From Anabaena sp. UHCC 0204 (GTDB lineage: Bacteria; Cyanobacteriota; Cyanobacteriia; Cyanobacteriales; Nostocaceae): 47,719 nucleotides of DNA. The DNA is taken from contig NZ_VIKW01000004.1 of NCBI RefSeq assembly GCF_009711975.1, forward strand, positions 210,201 through 257,919, in the 5' to 3' direction. Below the pieces are notes generated by a model. The model saw only the letters and a program-made list of their open reading frames with translations. It made no database searches and was not told the origin of the DNA. Position 1 is the stretch's first letter; the number at the start of each line of letters is the position of its first letter. This document shows, piece by piece, positions 1 to 8,647 of the stretch. A program made the translations under genes and the position numbers.

Positions 1-50
1 CAACTGACAACTGACAACTGACTAATGACTAATGACTAATGACCAATGAC
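1..50. repeat. Heptameric short tandem repeat (STRR) reaching the flavoprotein start codon
   Basis: Consecutive 7-bp units of the form aactgac (three copies) then taatgac/caatgac (four copies). The array runs off the left edge of the window. The start codon of the downstream flavoprotein is the ATG inside the last caATGAC unit, so the repeat occupies the whole visible leader and no Shine-Dalgarno sequence is present. STRRs of this type are known from heterocystous cyanobacteria. Confidence 0.9.
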
Positions 51-1752
51 TACTAAACCCCGTGACGTGCAAATATTGCCCATTGGTACAAATACCATCG
101 TATTGCGATCGCGCAGTTGGGCAAGATTACGATTTGAAATTGAATATGCTTTAGCTAAGGGAACAACGGCTAATTCTTATCTCATCCAAGGCGATAAAAA
201 TGCCCTGCTTGACCCCCCTGGCGAAACTTTTACCGAAATTTACCTGGAAGCTTTACAACAGCGGTTTGATGTCAAAAGTCTTGATTATGTAATTTTGGGT
301 CATGTTAACCCCAACCGCGCCGCAACATTAAAGGCTTTACTAGAAATTGCCCCTCAAATTACCTTTGTTTGTTCTAACCCAGGGGCGATAAATTTACGCG
401 CTGCTTTGGAAAATCAAGATTTACCAGTTTTGATTATGCGGGGGGAAGAAACCCTCGATTTAGGAAAAGGACATCATTTACAATTTATTCCCACTCCTAA
501 CCCCCGTTACGCTGACGAACTTTGTACATGGGACCCACAAACAAAAATTTTGTTTTCTGACAAATTATTTGGGGCGCATATTTGCGGAGATCAGGTATTT
601 GATGAAGGTTGGGAAGTATTTAATGAAGATAGACGTTATTATTTTGACTGTTTAATGGCCCCTCATGCCAAACAAATCGAAACGGCTTTGGATAAATTGG
701 CAGATTTGCCGGTGCGAATGTACGCTACTGGTCATGGTCCTCTAGTCCGCTATGGTTTAATTGAAATTACCAAAGGCTATCGGGAATGGACAAAGCAGCA
801 AACTGCCGCTGATATGACTGTGGCTTTAATTTATGCTTCTGCTTATGGCAATACGGCAACTTTAGCACAGGCGATCGCTCGCGGCATTACTAAAGCTGGT
901 GTTAATGTCGAATCTATCAATTGCGAATTTACCGAACCCGAAGAAATCAAAGCCGCAGTCGAAAAATCCGCTGGTTTTGTAATTGGTTCTCCCACGTTAG
1001 GTGGACATGCACCCACACCTGTGCAAACAGCTTTAGGAATCGTCCTCTCTACTGCGACTAATAATAAATTAGCCGGTGTGTTTGGTTCTTTTGGTTGGAG
1101 TGGAGAAGCAGTTGATTTAATCGAAGGTAAACTCAAAGACGCAGGTTACAGATTTGGTTTTGACACTATTCGCGTGAAATTCAAACCCAATGAAGTCACT
1201 TTACAAACCTGCGAAGAAGCGGGAACTGACTTCGCCCAAGCCTTGAAACGAGCGGCAAAAAAATCAGTTGTCGCTAAACAACCTGCAAGTAACGTAGAAC
1301 AAGCAGTGGGGCGCATTGTTGGTTCTTTATGTGTAGTTACAGCTAAACAAGGAGAAGTCAGTACAGGAATGTTAGCTTCTTGGGTGACACAAGCCAGTTT
1401 TAATCCTCCTGGTTTAACTATTGCGGTAGCTAAAGACCGGGCTATGGAAATTATGACTTATAAAAATAACAAATTTGTAGTCAATATTTTGGCGGAAGGG
1501 AAGGAAATTCGGAAGCAATTTATGAAGGTTTACGCCCCCGGACAAGATAGATTTGCTGGTTTGGAAACTCAAGAAGCCAATAATGGCGGGATTATTCTCA
1601 ATGGTGCTTTGGCTTACCTGGAGTGTTCTGTCCAAAGTCGTATGGAAGCCGGTGATCATTGGTTGGTTTATGCCACTGTTGATGATGGTAAGGTCTTAAA
1701 TCAAGATGCTGTCACGGCGGTACATTATCGCAAATCTGCGAGTTATTATTAA
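46..1752 (+). CDS. Diflavin flavoprotein, Flv1/Flv2-type (A-type flavodiiron family)
   Basis: 568 aa. Three modules are visible: a metallo-beta-lactamase-like domain (about 30-250), a flavodoxin-like FMN domain (about 257-400, starting VALIYASAYGNT) and a C-terminal flavin-reductase-like domain (about 425-560, GRIVGSLCVVTAKQGE) that defines the cyanobacterial class. The family uses NAD(P)H or reduced ferredoxin to reduce O2 to water, protecting photosystems under fluctuating light. The canonical H-x-E-x-D-H iron ligands are replaced: the motif reads H86-V-N88-P-N90-R91, and the next His position lies in an N152-P-R segment. That pattern is known for Flv1 and Flv2, which act as heterodimers with Flv3 or Flv4; no partner gene is in the window. 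I cannot separate Flv1 from Flv2 here. The start lies inside an STRR, and the next in-frame Met is residue 131, too late. HIP1 sites at about 105 and 871. Confidence 0.92.
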   Translation: MTTKPRDVQILPIGTNTIVLRSRSWARLRFEIEYALAKGTTANSYLIQGDKNALLDPPGETFTEIYLEALQQRFDVKSLDYVILGHVNPNRAATLKALLEIAPQITFVCSNPGAINLRAALENQDLPVLIMRGEETLDLGKGHHLQFIPTPNPRYADELCTWDPQTKILFSDKLFGAHICGDQVFDEGWEVFNEDRRYYFDCLMAPHAKQIETALDKLADLPVRMYATGHGPLVRYGLIEITKGYREWTKQQTAADMTVALIYASAYGNTATLAQAIARGITKAGVNVESINCEFTEPEEIKAAVEKSAGFVIGSPTLGGHAPTPVQTALGIVLSTATNNKLAGVFGSFGWSGEAVDLIEGKLKDAGYRFGFDTIRVKFKPNEVTLQTCEEAGTDFAQALKRAAKKSVVAKQPASNVEQAVGRIVGSLCVVTAKQGEVSTGMLASWVTQASFNPPGLTIAVAKDRAMEIMTYKNNKFVVNILAEGKEIRKQFMKVYAPGQDRFAGLETQEANNGGIILNGALAYLECSVQSRMEAGDHWLVYATVDDGKVLNQDAVTAVHYRKSASYY

Positions 1753-1767
1753 CACCTTACGTCTTAG

Positions 1768-1802
1768 CCCCTCTAGGATTAGATAGAGGGGTAATTTTTT
1801 TA
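1768..1802 (+). terminator. Rho-independent-type terminator after the flavoprotein gene
   Basis: An 8-bp stem (cccctcta / tagagggg, 1768-1775 with 1784-1791) with an 8-nt loop, followed by taa and a T7 run. It begins 16 nt after the flavoprotein stop codon and separates it from the downstream restriction-modification pair. Confidence 0.75.
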
Positions 1803-1848
1803 CGCTATGATGTAAAACGTCTGCTAATATTTTTAATCACTTTAAATA

Positions 1849-3279
1849 ATGCTTGATTTTCAACAATTAGAACCTCAAATACCAAATCATCAAACACAAA
1901 ATATTGAAATTGAACATATTAACACCCAACTATACCAGCACTTTGCTGATAAATTCTGCATAGAAGATGTCCTCAACCGCAAGATTGTTAGTTTTCAGGC
2001 TAATAAACTTAAACCTATTTACCGATGGTACAAATATAAAGAAGCTTTTTCTGCTTCATTAGTAGAATATTTACTAGATAAATATATAATCGAATCTGGC
2101 AAAATATTAGACCCTTTTGCTGGTAGTGGAACAACTTTATTTGCAGCTAGTAATATAGGATTAAATGCTGATGGAATTGAATTACTCTCTATTGGAAAAG
2201 AAATTATAAATACTAGGCTCATCTTAGAACAAGAATTTACAGTGGATGATTTCACAAAAATTTTATATTGGTCTAAAAATTGTCCTTGGGAGAAATCAAA
2301 AACTCAACAAAATATTCAAGAAATAAAAATTACGACAGGTGCATATCCTCAAGAGACATTAAACGAAATTCAAAAATATATCAGTGCTTACCAAGAGGAA
2401 AATTGCAGAGTCAAGCAAGTATTACAATTTGCACTATTATGTGTTTTGGAAGCAATTAGTTACACTCGCAAAGACGGGCAATATTTACGTTGGGATTATC
2501 GTTCTAGCCGTCAACAAGGTAATATACCTTTTAACAAAGGAGAAATTCTCAGCTTTAAACAGGCAATTAGTATTAAAATTAGGGAAATTTTAGCAGATAT
2601 TCAAACTGGTAGTCAACAAGGTGAACTTTTTCCCAGTAAAACTAAACAAGGTGGGATTCGTTTGTTTACAGGTTCTAGCTTAGATATAATGCCACAATTG
2701 CCAAATTCTTATTATGATGTAATTCTTACTTCTCCTCCTTATTGCAACCGTTATGATTACACTAGAACTTATGCTTTAGAACTCGCTTTGTTAGGAGTAG
2801 GACAAGAGGAAATAGTTAATCTTAGACAACAAATGTTAAGTTGTACAGTTGAGAATAGACCGAAAGATTTATTAGCAATTAATTCTCAATGGTCAAATGC
2901 TATTTTGGCTACAGATCAGCAAAAATTACTCCAAGCAATTTTGCAATATTTGGAAGAACAAAAATCAAAAAAACAATTAAATAATAATAATATTCCGAGA
3001 ATGGTAAAAGGTTATTTTTATGAAATGGCTTGCATAATTTATGAATGTTATCGAGTCCTGAAACCACAAGGGCTGATGTTTATGATTAATGATAATGTGC
3101 GTTATGCTGGTGTGAGTATTTCAGTAGATATGATTTTATCGAATATAGCTGAGTATCTGGGATTTAAAGTAGAAAATATTTTAGTTTTACCTAATACTAA
3201 AGGTAATAGTAGCCAACAAATGGGAATACATGGACGTGATGCACTGAGAAAATGCGTTTATGTTTGGAGAAAAGTTTAA
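1849..3279 (+). CDS. Type II DNA methyltransferase, AvaI-type (M.AvaI-like, probable N4-cytosine)
   Basis: 476 aa. The SAM-binding motif I is D88-P-F-A-G-S-G-T and the catalytic motif IV is T294-S-P-P-Y, with motif I preceding motif IV. S-P-P-Y is typical of amino-methyltransferases and in particular of N4-cytosine enzymes; the base modified is inferred. The gene lies 25 bp upstream of an AvaI/BsoBI-type endonuclease on the same strand, so it should methylate CYCGRG sites and protect the host. Length is close to what I recall for M.AvaI of Anabaena variabilis. The start ATG at 1849 has no clear Shine-Dalgarno sequence. The gene is more AT-rich than its neighbours and I saw no HIP1 octamer in it, which fits recent transfer. 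Confidence 0.88.
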   Translation: MLDFQQLEPQIPNHQTQNIEIEHINTQLYQHFADKFCIEDVLNRKIVSFQANKLKPIYRWYKYKEAFSASLVEYLLDKYIIESGKILDPFAGSGTTLFAASNIGLNADGIELLSIGKEIINTRLILEQEFTVDDFTKILYWSKNCPWEKSKTQQNIQEIKITTGAYPQETLNEIQKYISAYQEENCRVKQVLQFALLCVLEAISYTRKDGQYLRWDYRSSRQQGNIPFNKGEILSFKQAISIKIREILADIQTGSQQGELFPSKTKQGGIRLFTGSSLDIMPQLPNSYYDVILTSPPYCNRYDYTRTYALELALLGVGQEEIVNLRQQMLSCTVENRPKDLLAINSQWSNAILATDQQKLLQAILQYLEEQKSKKQLNNNNIPRMVKGYFYEMACIIYECYRVLKPQGLMFMINDNVRYAGVSISVDMILSNIAEYLGFKVENILVLPNTKGNSSQQMGIHGRDALRKCVYVWRKV

Positions 3280-3304
3280 TTTAATCAAATTAAGGTAACT
3301 AAAA

Positions 3305-4252
3305 TTGGTATATAAAAATCATTTAAATACAGGTCTTGATTTAGTAACAGCTTATGAAAAAACTAGAGCTGGTTTTGTTGCTTTAGCTATTGAAAGAAAC
3401 CGTCGGGCTACACCATTTATTGATCAAGCAAGAGTATTAAAAACTATTGCTTCTCAAGTTAATAGTCCTGCTGATTTAATTAATCTGGTAGAAATACAAC
3501 CTGCTTTATTAGCTGCATCTGGAATTTCTGATAAAGCGGGAGGTTATTTACAACCACATGATAAAATACAAGCTATTCAAGGGTTAATTAAGGAGTTTTT
3601 AGAACCAGCAGGTTCAGATTTTGTAGAAGAATTAGTTTATAGATTTTTGCTAACAAGAGGAGATACGCTAGGTGGTTCAATGAGAAATGTAGGTGGAGTG
3701 TTAGCACAGCGTAAATTAACTCGCGCAATTTTGGCTAATCTTGCACTTGCTAGTATTCCTTATTATTGGTTACATTCTACAACTAAAACATGGATTCCGA
3801 TGACAGAACAAGATGCAGGAATAGATTTATATGTGAAGGGTTTAAGTTGGTCTGTTGGCAATAAAAATAGAACAATAATTTATAATCTGACAGTTCCTTT
3901 AGTCAAAAGTAATATTGATGTTTGTCTTTTCAACTGTGGTTATCAAGAAATTTCTCCAACAACTTATAAAATTCCCAATCTTTATATTGCACTGGGGGAA
4001 TTAAAAGGAGGAATTGATCCTGCTGGTGCTGATGAACATTGGAAAACAGCGAGAACTGCTTTATCTCGAATATGGAGGGCATTTTCTCAAGTTGAGTTGT
4101 CACCACATACATTTTTCATTGGTGCAGCTATTGAAAAACGTATGGCTGAGGAAATATGGAATGATTTAGAATCTGGTAAATTGAGCAATGCTGCTAATAT
4201 GACAAATGATACTCAAGTTGACTCGATCTGTCACTGGTTAATCAGTTTATAG
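3305..4252 (+). CDS. AvaI/BsoBI family type II restriction endonuclease (predicted site CYCGRG)
   Basis: 315 aa, the length I recall for AvaI. The start is TTG at 3305 with AAGG eight bases upstream (3293-3296). Catalytic residues can be placed by spacing against the BsoBI set D212/E240/K242/H253: here D205, E232-x-K234 (in GELKGG) and H245 (in ADEHW), giving spacings of 27, 2 and 11 residues against 28, 2 and 11 in BsoBI. The enzyme would cut C^YCGRG as a dimer. All four catalytic positions are intact, so it looks active, not decayed. It follows its methyltransferase by 25 bp, presumably in one transcript. A CRISPR remnant starts a few bases after its stop codon. Confidence 0.9.
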   Translation: MVYKNHLNTGLDLVTAYEKTRAGFVALAIERNRRATPFIDQARVLKTIASQVNSPADLINLVEIQPALLAASGISDKAGGYLQPHDKIQAIQGLIKEFLEPAGSDFVEELVYRFLLTRGDTLGGSMRNVGGVLAQRKLTRAILANLALASIPYYWLHSTTKTWIPMTEQDAGIDLYVKGLSWSVGNKNRTIIYNLTVPLVKSNIDVCLFNCGYQEISPTTYKIPNLYIALGELKGGIDPAGADEHWKTARTALSRIWRAFSQVELSPHTFFIGAAIEKRMAEEIWNDLESGKLSNAANMTNDTQVDSICHWLISL

Positions 4253-4258
4253 GATTTT

Positions 4259-4419
4259 CAAAAAACTTCTTCTACTCTCTATTAGCGATTGAAACCGTTT
4301 TCAGGGGTGATAATTACGCCATTAAAAGTAGTGTATTGCAATTTCTCTTACTCCCTATTAGGGATTGAAACAGTGCTGAATTTGAGATTGATCCTACATT
4401 AATGGATTGCAATTTCTCT
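4259..4419 (+). CRISPR. Decayed CRISPR remnant: three repeats, two spacers, no cas genes
   Basis: The central repeat (4335-4371, 37 bp) starts attgcaatttctct and ends ctattagggattgaaac, the ATTGAAAC 3' end typical of cyanobacterial CRISPR repeats. A first unit (4259-4295) matches its 3' half with two differences in the last 22 bases but is degenerate at its 5' end. A third unit (4406-4419) keeps only the first 14 bases, then breaks off where a dispersed repeat begins. Spacers are 4296-4334 (39 bp) and 4372-4405 (34 bp). No cas gene is present in the window, so this is an orphan or a relic. Confidence 0.75.
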
Positions 4420-4640
4420 ACATCCTTAAATCCTGATTCAGACGACTTCTCTAACTAACAACTTACGTTAATAGGTGATAGGTCAGGACTTACGCAAAAT
4501 ATCTCTCAAGGTCTCTTTTCTCTATGAACTCTGCGCCTGGAGTGGTTAATTTTTCCGTAAAGTATGCGTAAATCCTCTCAATGATAAAATCTCAGTCTTA
4601 ATCCTGTACATCCTTAAATCCTGTAAATCCTGATTCTGAC
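4420..4640. repeat. Two copies of a short dispersed repeat flanking a MITE-like element
   Basis: The string acatccttaaatcctg occurs at 4420-4435 and again at 4608-4623; each is followed within a few bases by tcctgattc or the related attca/attct plus gac. The first copy begins exactly where the third CRISPR repeat is broken, suggesting that its insertion or recombination truncated the array. Confidence 0.65.
4486..4575. mobile_element. MITE-like 90-bp element with 11-bp terminal inverted repeats
   Basis: The ends ggacttacgca (4486-4496) and tgcgtaaatcc (4565-4575) are inverted repeats with one mismatch. The interior carries no ORF. Elements with the ggacttacgca terminus are, to my knowledge, common between genes in Nostoc and Anabaena. 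No transposase is nearby, so movement would need one in trans. Confidence 0.6.
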
Positions 4641-4758
4641 AATTTACCTATTTTAAAGCTCGTTTATAAGAATTTATACAATTCCTACTAGAGAATAAAC
4701 AAACAAATTATTGTAAACTAATAATAAGCAATATGAAGAATTATAAAGTTAATCATCA

Positions 4759-6303
4759 ATGTCAAATATTACTGATACCAAAAATCAATCCCGGATAATC
4801 GTTATCGGTGCGGGTATAGGTGGACTCACAGCAGCAGCATTATTAGCCCACAGAGGTTATAATGTGCTTATTCTCGACCAAGCAATAGTTCCTGGAGGTT
4901 GTGCTTCCACCTTCAAACGTCAAGGATTTACCTTTGATGTTGGTGCAACGCAAGTTGCAGGTTTAGAACCAGGGGGAATTCATCACCGCATTTTCTCAGA
5001 ATTAAATATAGAATTACCCGCAGCTACACCTTGTGACCCAGCTTGCGCGGTATATCTACCAGGAGAATCCACACCAATTAATGTCTGGCGTGATCCTCAA
5101 AAATGGCAACAAGAACGCCAAAAACAGTTTCCTGGTAGTGAACCATTTTGGCAATTATTAACAACCTTATTTAAAGCTAGTTGGGAATTTCAAGGACGAG
5201 ATCCTGTTTTACCACCCCGGAATTTATGGGATTTAGGACAATTAATCAAAGCCGTGCGTCCAAATACATTGATTACCGCACCCTTCACCTTATTTACTGT
5301 CGGTGATGCTTTACGGTTGTGTGGTTTAGGAAATAACCAGCGACTGCGGACATTTTTAGATTTACAACTGAAATTATATTCTCAAGTTAGTGCCGAAGAA
5401 ACAGCTTTACTTTATGCAGCCACAGCCTTGAGTGTATCCCAATTACCCCAAGGATTGTTTCATCTGCAAGGAAGTATGCAAGTTTTGAGCGATCGCTTGG
5501 TAGAATCCTTAGAAAGAGATGGTGGTAAATTATTAATGCGCCACACCGTCGAAAAAATCCAAGTTGAAAATAACCAAGCTAAAGCCGTAATTATTAAAAA
5601 TCAGAAAACCGGGGAAACTTGGACAGAATCAGCAGATCATATCATTGCTAACGTCACCGTTCAGAACTTAGTTCAATTATTAGGAGAAAATGCGCCATCT
5701 GGATATAAACAAAGAGTAGAAAAACTCCCACCAGCTTCCGGTGCATTTGTGATTTATTTAGGTGTAGAAAAAAGTGCAATTCCTCCTAATTGTCCACCGC
5801 ATTTACAATTTTTATATGATATTAATAAACCCATTGGTGAAAACAATTCCCTGTTTGTATCTGTGAGTCATGAAGGAGACGGCCGCGCACCATTAGGAAA
5901 AGCCACAATTATCGCTTCTTCCTTTGTTGATTTTACTCCCTGGTCGGAAACACAAGATTATGAAAGTTTAAAACAAAAATTCACTCAAGATGCTATTTCT
6001 AAACTTTCTGAATATTTCTATTTAAAACCTGAAACTATCATTTATGTAGAAGCAGCCACACCCCGCACCTTTGCTCATTATACAGGCAGAAAATCGGGTA
6101 TTGTTGGCGGTATTGGTCAAAGAATTCCTACTTTTGGACCCTTTGGTTTTGCTAATAGAACACCTATTAATAATTTATGGTTAGTTGGTGATTCTACTCA
6201 TCCTGGAGAAGGAACTGCGGGGGTGAGTTATTCAGCTTTGACAGTAGTTAGACAAATTCAAGATTTTGTCTCACGCAGAGGCGCAGAGAACGCGGAGAAT
6301 TAG
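4759..6303 (+). CDS. crtD: CrtD-like carotenoid C-3',4' desaturase (phytoene-dehydrogenase family)
   Basis: 514 aa FAD-dependent oxidoreductase of the CrtI/CrtO/CrtD family. The dinucleotide-binding motif is near the N-terminus (VIGAGIGGLTAAALLAHRG, about 15-33), followed by PGGCAS; the C-terminal FAD motif reads NLWLVGDSTHPGEGTAGVSYS (about 474-494). The segment QVAGLEPGGIHHRIF is what I associate with cyanobacterial CrtD, which introduces the C-3',4' double bond of myxol glycosides (myxoxanthophyll). Another CrtI-family reaction cannot be excluded. The last 11 residues (VSRRGAENAEN) and the stop codon are encoded by a dispersed repeat, so the native C-terminus was probably replaced. A HIP1 site lies in the gene near 5490. 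Confidence 0.78.
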   Translation: MSNITDTKNQSRIIVIGAGIGGLTAAALLAHRGYNVLILDQAIVPGGCASTFKRQGFTFDVGATQVAGLEPGGIHHRIFSELNIELPAATPCDPACAVYLPGESTPINVWRDPQKWQQERQKQFPGSEPFWQLLTTLFKASWEFQGRDPVLPPRNLWDLGQLIKAVRPNTLITAPFTLFTVGDALRLCGLGNNQRLRTFLDLQLKLYSQVSAEETALLYAATALSVSQLPQGLFHLQGSMQVLSDRLVESLERDGGKLLMRHTVEKIQVENNQAKAVIIKNQKTGETWTESADHIIANVTVQNLVQLLGENAPSGYKQRVEKLPPASGAFVIYLGVEKSAIPPNCPPHLQFLYDINKPIGENNSLFVSVSHEGDGRAPLGKATIIASSFVDFTPWSETQDYESLKQKFTQDAISKLSEYFYLKPETIIYVEAATPRTFAHYTGRKSGIVGGIGQRIPTFGPFGFANRTPINNLWLVGDSTHPGEGTAGVSYSALTVVRQIQDFVSRRGAENAEN

Positions 6304-6399
6304 ATGAGGATGTTGCTAAATTTAAGTATGAAATTGAAAAATCAAAGATTCCTCACTTTGCGCCTTTGCGTGAGACTAATTCATACTTAAAATTAGCAA
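6268..6399. repeat. Two interleaved inverted repeats at the crtD 3' end
   Basis: Arm A1 (gtctcacgcagaggcgcaga, 6268-6287) pairs with A2 (6357-6376, ttgcgcctttgcgtgagac). Arm B1 (ttgctaaatttaagtatgaa, 6313-6332) pairs with B2 (6380-6399) with one mismatch. The order A1-B1-A2-B2 means the two stems cannot both form as simple nested hairpins. The region lies between two converging genes and probably ends transcription on both strands. Confidence 0.7.
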
Positions 6400-6408
6400 A
6401 GTGATAAA

Positions 6409-8484
6409 TTAATTAGGGCTGGCTGAAGGCTCAACTTCTTCCATGATTGGTGTTTGTTCAGGAATAGATTCCATAGACGGACTAGGTGGTGATTTAGGAG
6501 TCATAAATTGTCGCCAAGTTTTAATTTGTTCTTGAGCATCCGTATAAGCACCACTACCACGAGGAATTAACTTGGCTGTATCAATGGCTCTGGCAACATC
6601 CACTTCACTTTGAGAACGTGCCATTTGTAACAATTGTTGACTCCATTGGTCAATAGCAATATTCACATCTAAACGTAAAACATTACGACTAGATACCCGA
6701 TTTGCCAACTGGATAGCTTGAACTAAAGCGTCCGGTGTACCAGCAACAGCGACTTGCCTGGCTTTCTGCCAACTATCTTTGGCACGGATTTGCTCTTGCC
6801 AACTATCTATAGCTGTTTGGGCTTCACCAGATAAAGCGCGTCCTGATGAGGCAATTTTTTGGGCTTCACTAATAGCAGTTGTTAAACTACCGCTGTCTGC
6901 TAAGGCTTTAGCTTGATCTAAATATGGTTGATCTTGAATACGTTCAATTGTTGCTGTCCATTGTCTAATCTTTTTTCTAGCTTCTGGATATAATGCTCGA
7001 CCAGAACGAATCTGACTAGCTTCAGCGATCGCTGTTTGTAATGAGCTAACATCTTCATTAATAGCTATTTGTTCAGCCCGATCTAAATATGGTCTATCTT
7101 CAATAGATTCCACTTGACCCCGCCAGCGCCCCATTTCTTGACGTGCTTCTGTAGCGCGAGGATTACTCCCAGGAATTAGCTGTACTTCGGAAATAGCTGC
7201 TGTTAAATCATTAACTGTGCCTTGACTGGCTAAATTCCGGGCTTTTTCTAACCGAGAAACATCTTCAATTTCCAATTGCCAACGAGCAATTAATTGTTGT
7301 GCTTCATTATAAACATCCCTAGAAGCATCTATTTGTTGCGCTTGAGAAATTGCTGTTTCTAACCCAGCCACAGTTCCAATATAGGCGCTTCTTTTGGCCT
7401 CACCTAAAATAATAAAATCATCAACTTCAGCTTGTAGTTCAGGAATAGGGGGGATTTGGCGGGCAATTTCCAAGGCTGTATCGGCATCTCGCTCTCTCAT
7501 TTTAGCTTGTGCCAGTGTGAGCATTTTTTGAGCAAATCCAGATATTAACTCTTGTGCTTTTTGATATAGATAACTTTCTGGTTTAATTGACTCAGCTAGT
7601 TTAATAGCATTGAGTAAATTATCCACACTTCGACTTCTGGCTAAATTTTCGGCTTTGTAAAGTTTATCCCCGTCTTCCCTGGCCGTGACAATAATGTTAT
7701 TTAATTGGTCATATTTAGTAGTTGACCAGTATTTGTTATTTACCCGCAATAATTTAGCGGTGAGCATAAAAGCCGATTGCCAATTTCTTTGACGCAGTTC
7801 TTTTTCGGCATCTTGGTAGATTTCTTCAGCCTGTGACCAAATCAACTGCCATTTTTCAATTTGTGCTTCTACTAGTTGACCAACTGTGACATCAGCAGGA
7901 ATTTGACGGGCTGTCTTGATTGCTTCCTCCAAATTCCCCGTCTGAAAACTCTCATCAGCCAGCTTGAGAATATCCCGTGACCACTCCTCCAACAAACGAT
8001 TAATTTCGCTCCGGAGAGGATGATTATCTGGTAATTGTTTAACTAGAGCGATCGCTTGCAACAAATCATTAATTGTTTGTTTAGAAGCCGCCAACTGAGC
8101 GCAGTGCATCCTCACTGACGCACTGGCCAAAGGCCAAAAAATCTGTGGACAATTAGGAGCAGAGGGCAGTTTAAACAGCATAGATATTGCCATAAAACCC
8201 ATACTCCCAGGCACTAAAGTTAGTATTACCGCCCACAGTACCCAGTTTTTCATCCAGTGTGGCAGTTTCTCAGTTATTAGTCCGAGATTAAAAGCAGCTT
8301 CCGAATCATTATTTATAGACAAATCCGCCCCATCTTGTTTTTTTCTTTTCTTCACTGACTTAACATTAGAACCAATAGCAGCGGTATCCGTATTTTGATG
8401 ATTTTCTATGTAGTTGTGCTTCCGCCCAATTGGTTCTCCTACTTGATCCGCAGACCAATTATCTGGAATATCCCGCTCTGTCAT
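6409..8484 (-). CDS. Membrane-anchored protein with repeated Ala/Trp-rich helical units, function unknown
   Basis: 691 aa. A soluble N-terminus (1-80) with a Lys/Arg patch (VKKRKKQ) precedes one membrane segment at about 81-103. The remaining 580 residues are repeats of roughly 40-50 residues with a pattern of small-residue helix, E-A-x-x-x-I-x-x-W, and sometimes PYLDxA (for example YPEARKKIRQW, SGEAQTAIDSW, TDAQEQIKTW). This resembles TPR-like solenoids. With the basic N-terminus inside, the repeats would face the periplasm or thylakoid lumen; that topology is inferred. Proteins of this shape are widespread in cyanobacteria, sometimes labelled chromosome segregation ATPase, but I see no Walker motif to support that. 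The C-terminal tail is Pro/Ser/Glu-rich. It converges with crtD. Confidence 0.85.
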   Translation of the reverse strand: MTERDIPDNWSADQVGEPIGRKHNYIENHQNTDTAAIGSNVKSVKKRKKQDGADLSINNDSEAAFNLGLITEKLPHWMKNWVLWAVILTLVPGSMGFMAISMLFKLPSAPNCPQIFWPLASASVRMHCAQLAASKQTINDLLQAIALVKQLPDNHPLRSEINRLLEEWSRDILKLADESFQTGNLEEAIKTARQIPADVTVGQLVEAQIEKWQLIWSQAEEIYQDAEKELRQRNWQSAFMLTAKLLRVNNKYWSTTKYDQLNNIIVTAREDGDKLYKAENLARSRSVDNLLNAIKLAESIKPESYLYQKAQELISGFAQKMLTLAQAKMRERDADTALEIARQIPPIPELQAEVDDFIILGEAKRSAYIGTVAGLETAISQAQQIDASRDVYNEAQQLIARWQLEIEDVSRLEKARNLASQGTVNDLTAAISEVQLIPGSNPRATEARQEMGRWRGQVESIEDRPYLDRAEQIAINEDVSSLQTAIAEASQIRSGRALYPEARKKIRQWTATIERIQDQPYLDQAKALADSGSLTTAISEAQKIASSGRALSGEAQTAIDSWQEQIRAKDSWQKARQVAVAGTPDALVQAIQLANRVSSRNVLRLDVNIAIDQWSQQLLQMARSQSEVDVARAIDTAKLIPRGSGAYTDAQEQIKTWRQFMTPKSPPSPSMESIPEQTPIMEEVEPSASPN

Positions 8485-8647
8485 TGCTCACACCACACTA
8501 AATGAATAGCGATCTTTTACAGGTAGATCGATCTAGATAATTTTATGTTGGCTATCCTAACTTTCCCATCAATAAAAAGCTATCCTTGGCATTTACCACT
8601 CCCATCAATAACATTACTGTTTTTTGGTTTGAGTATGACTAGTTACA

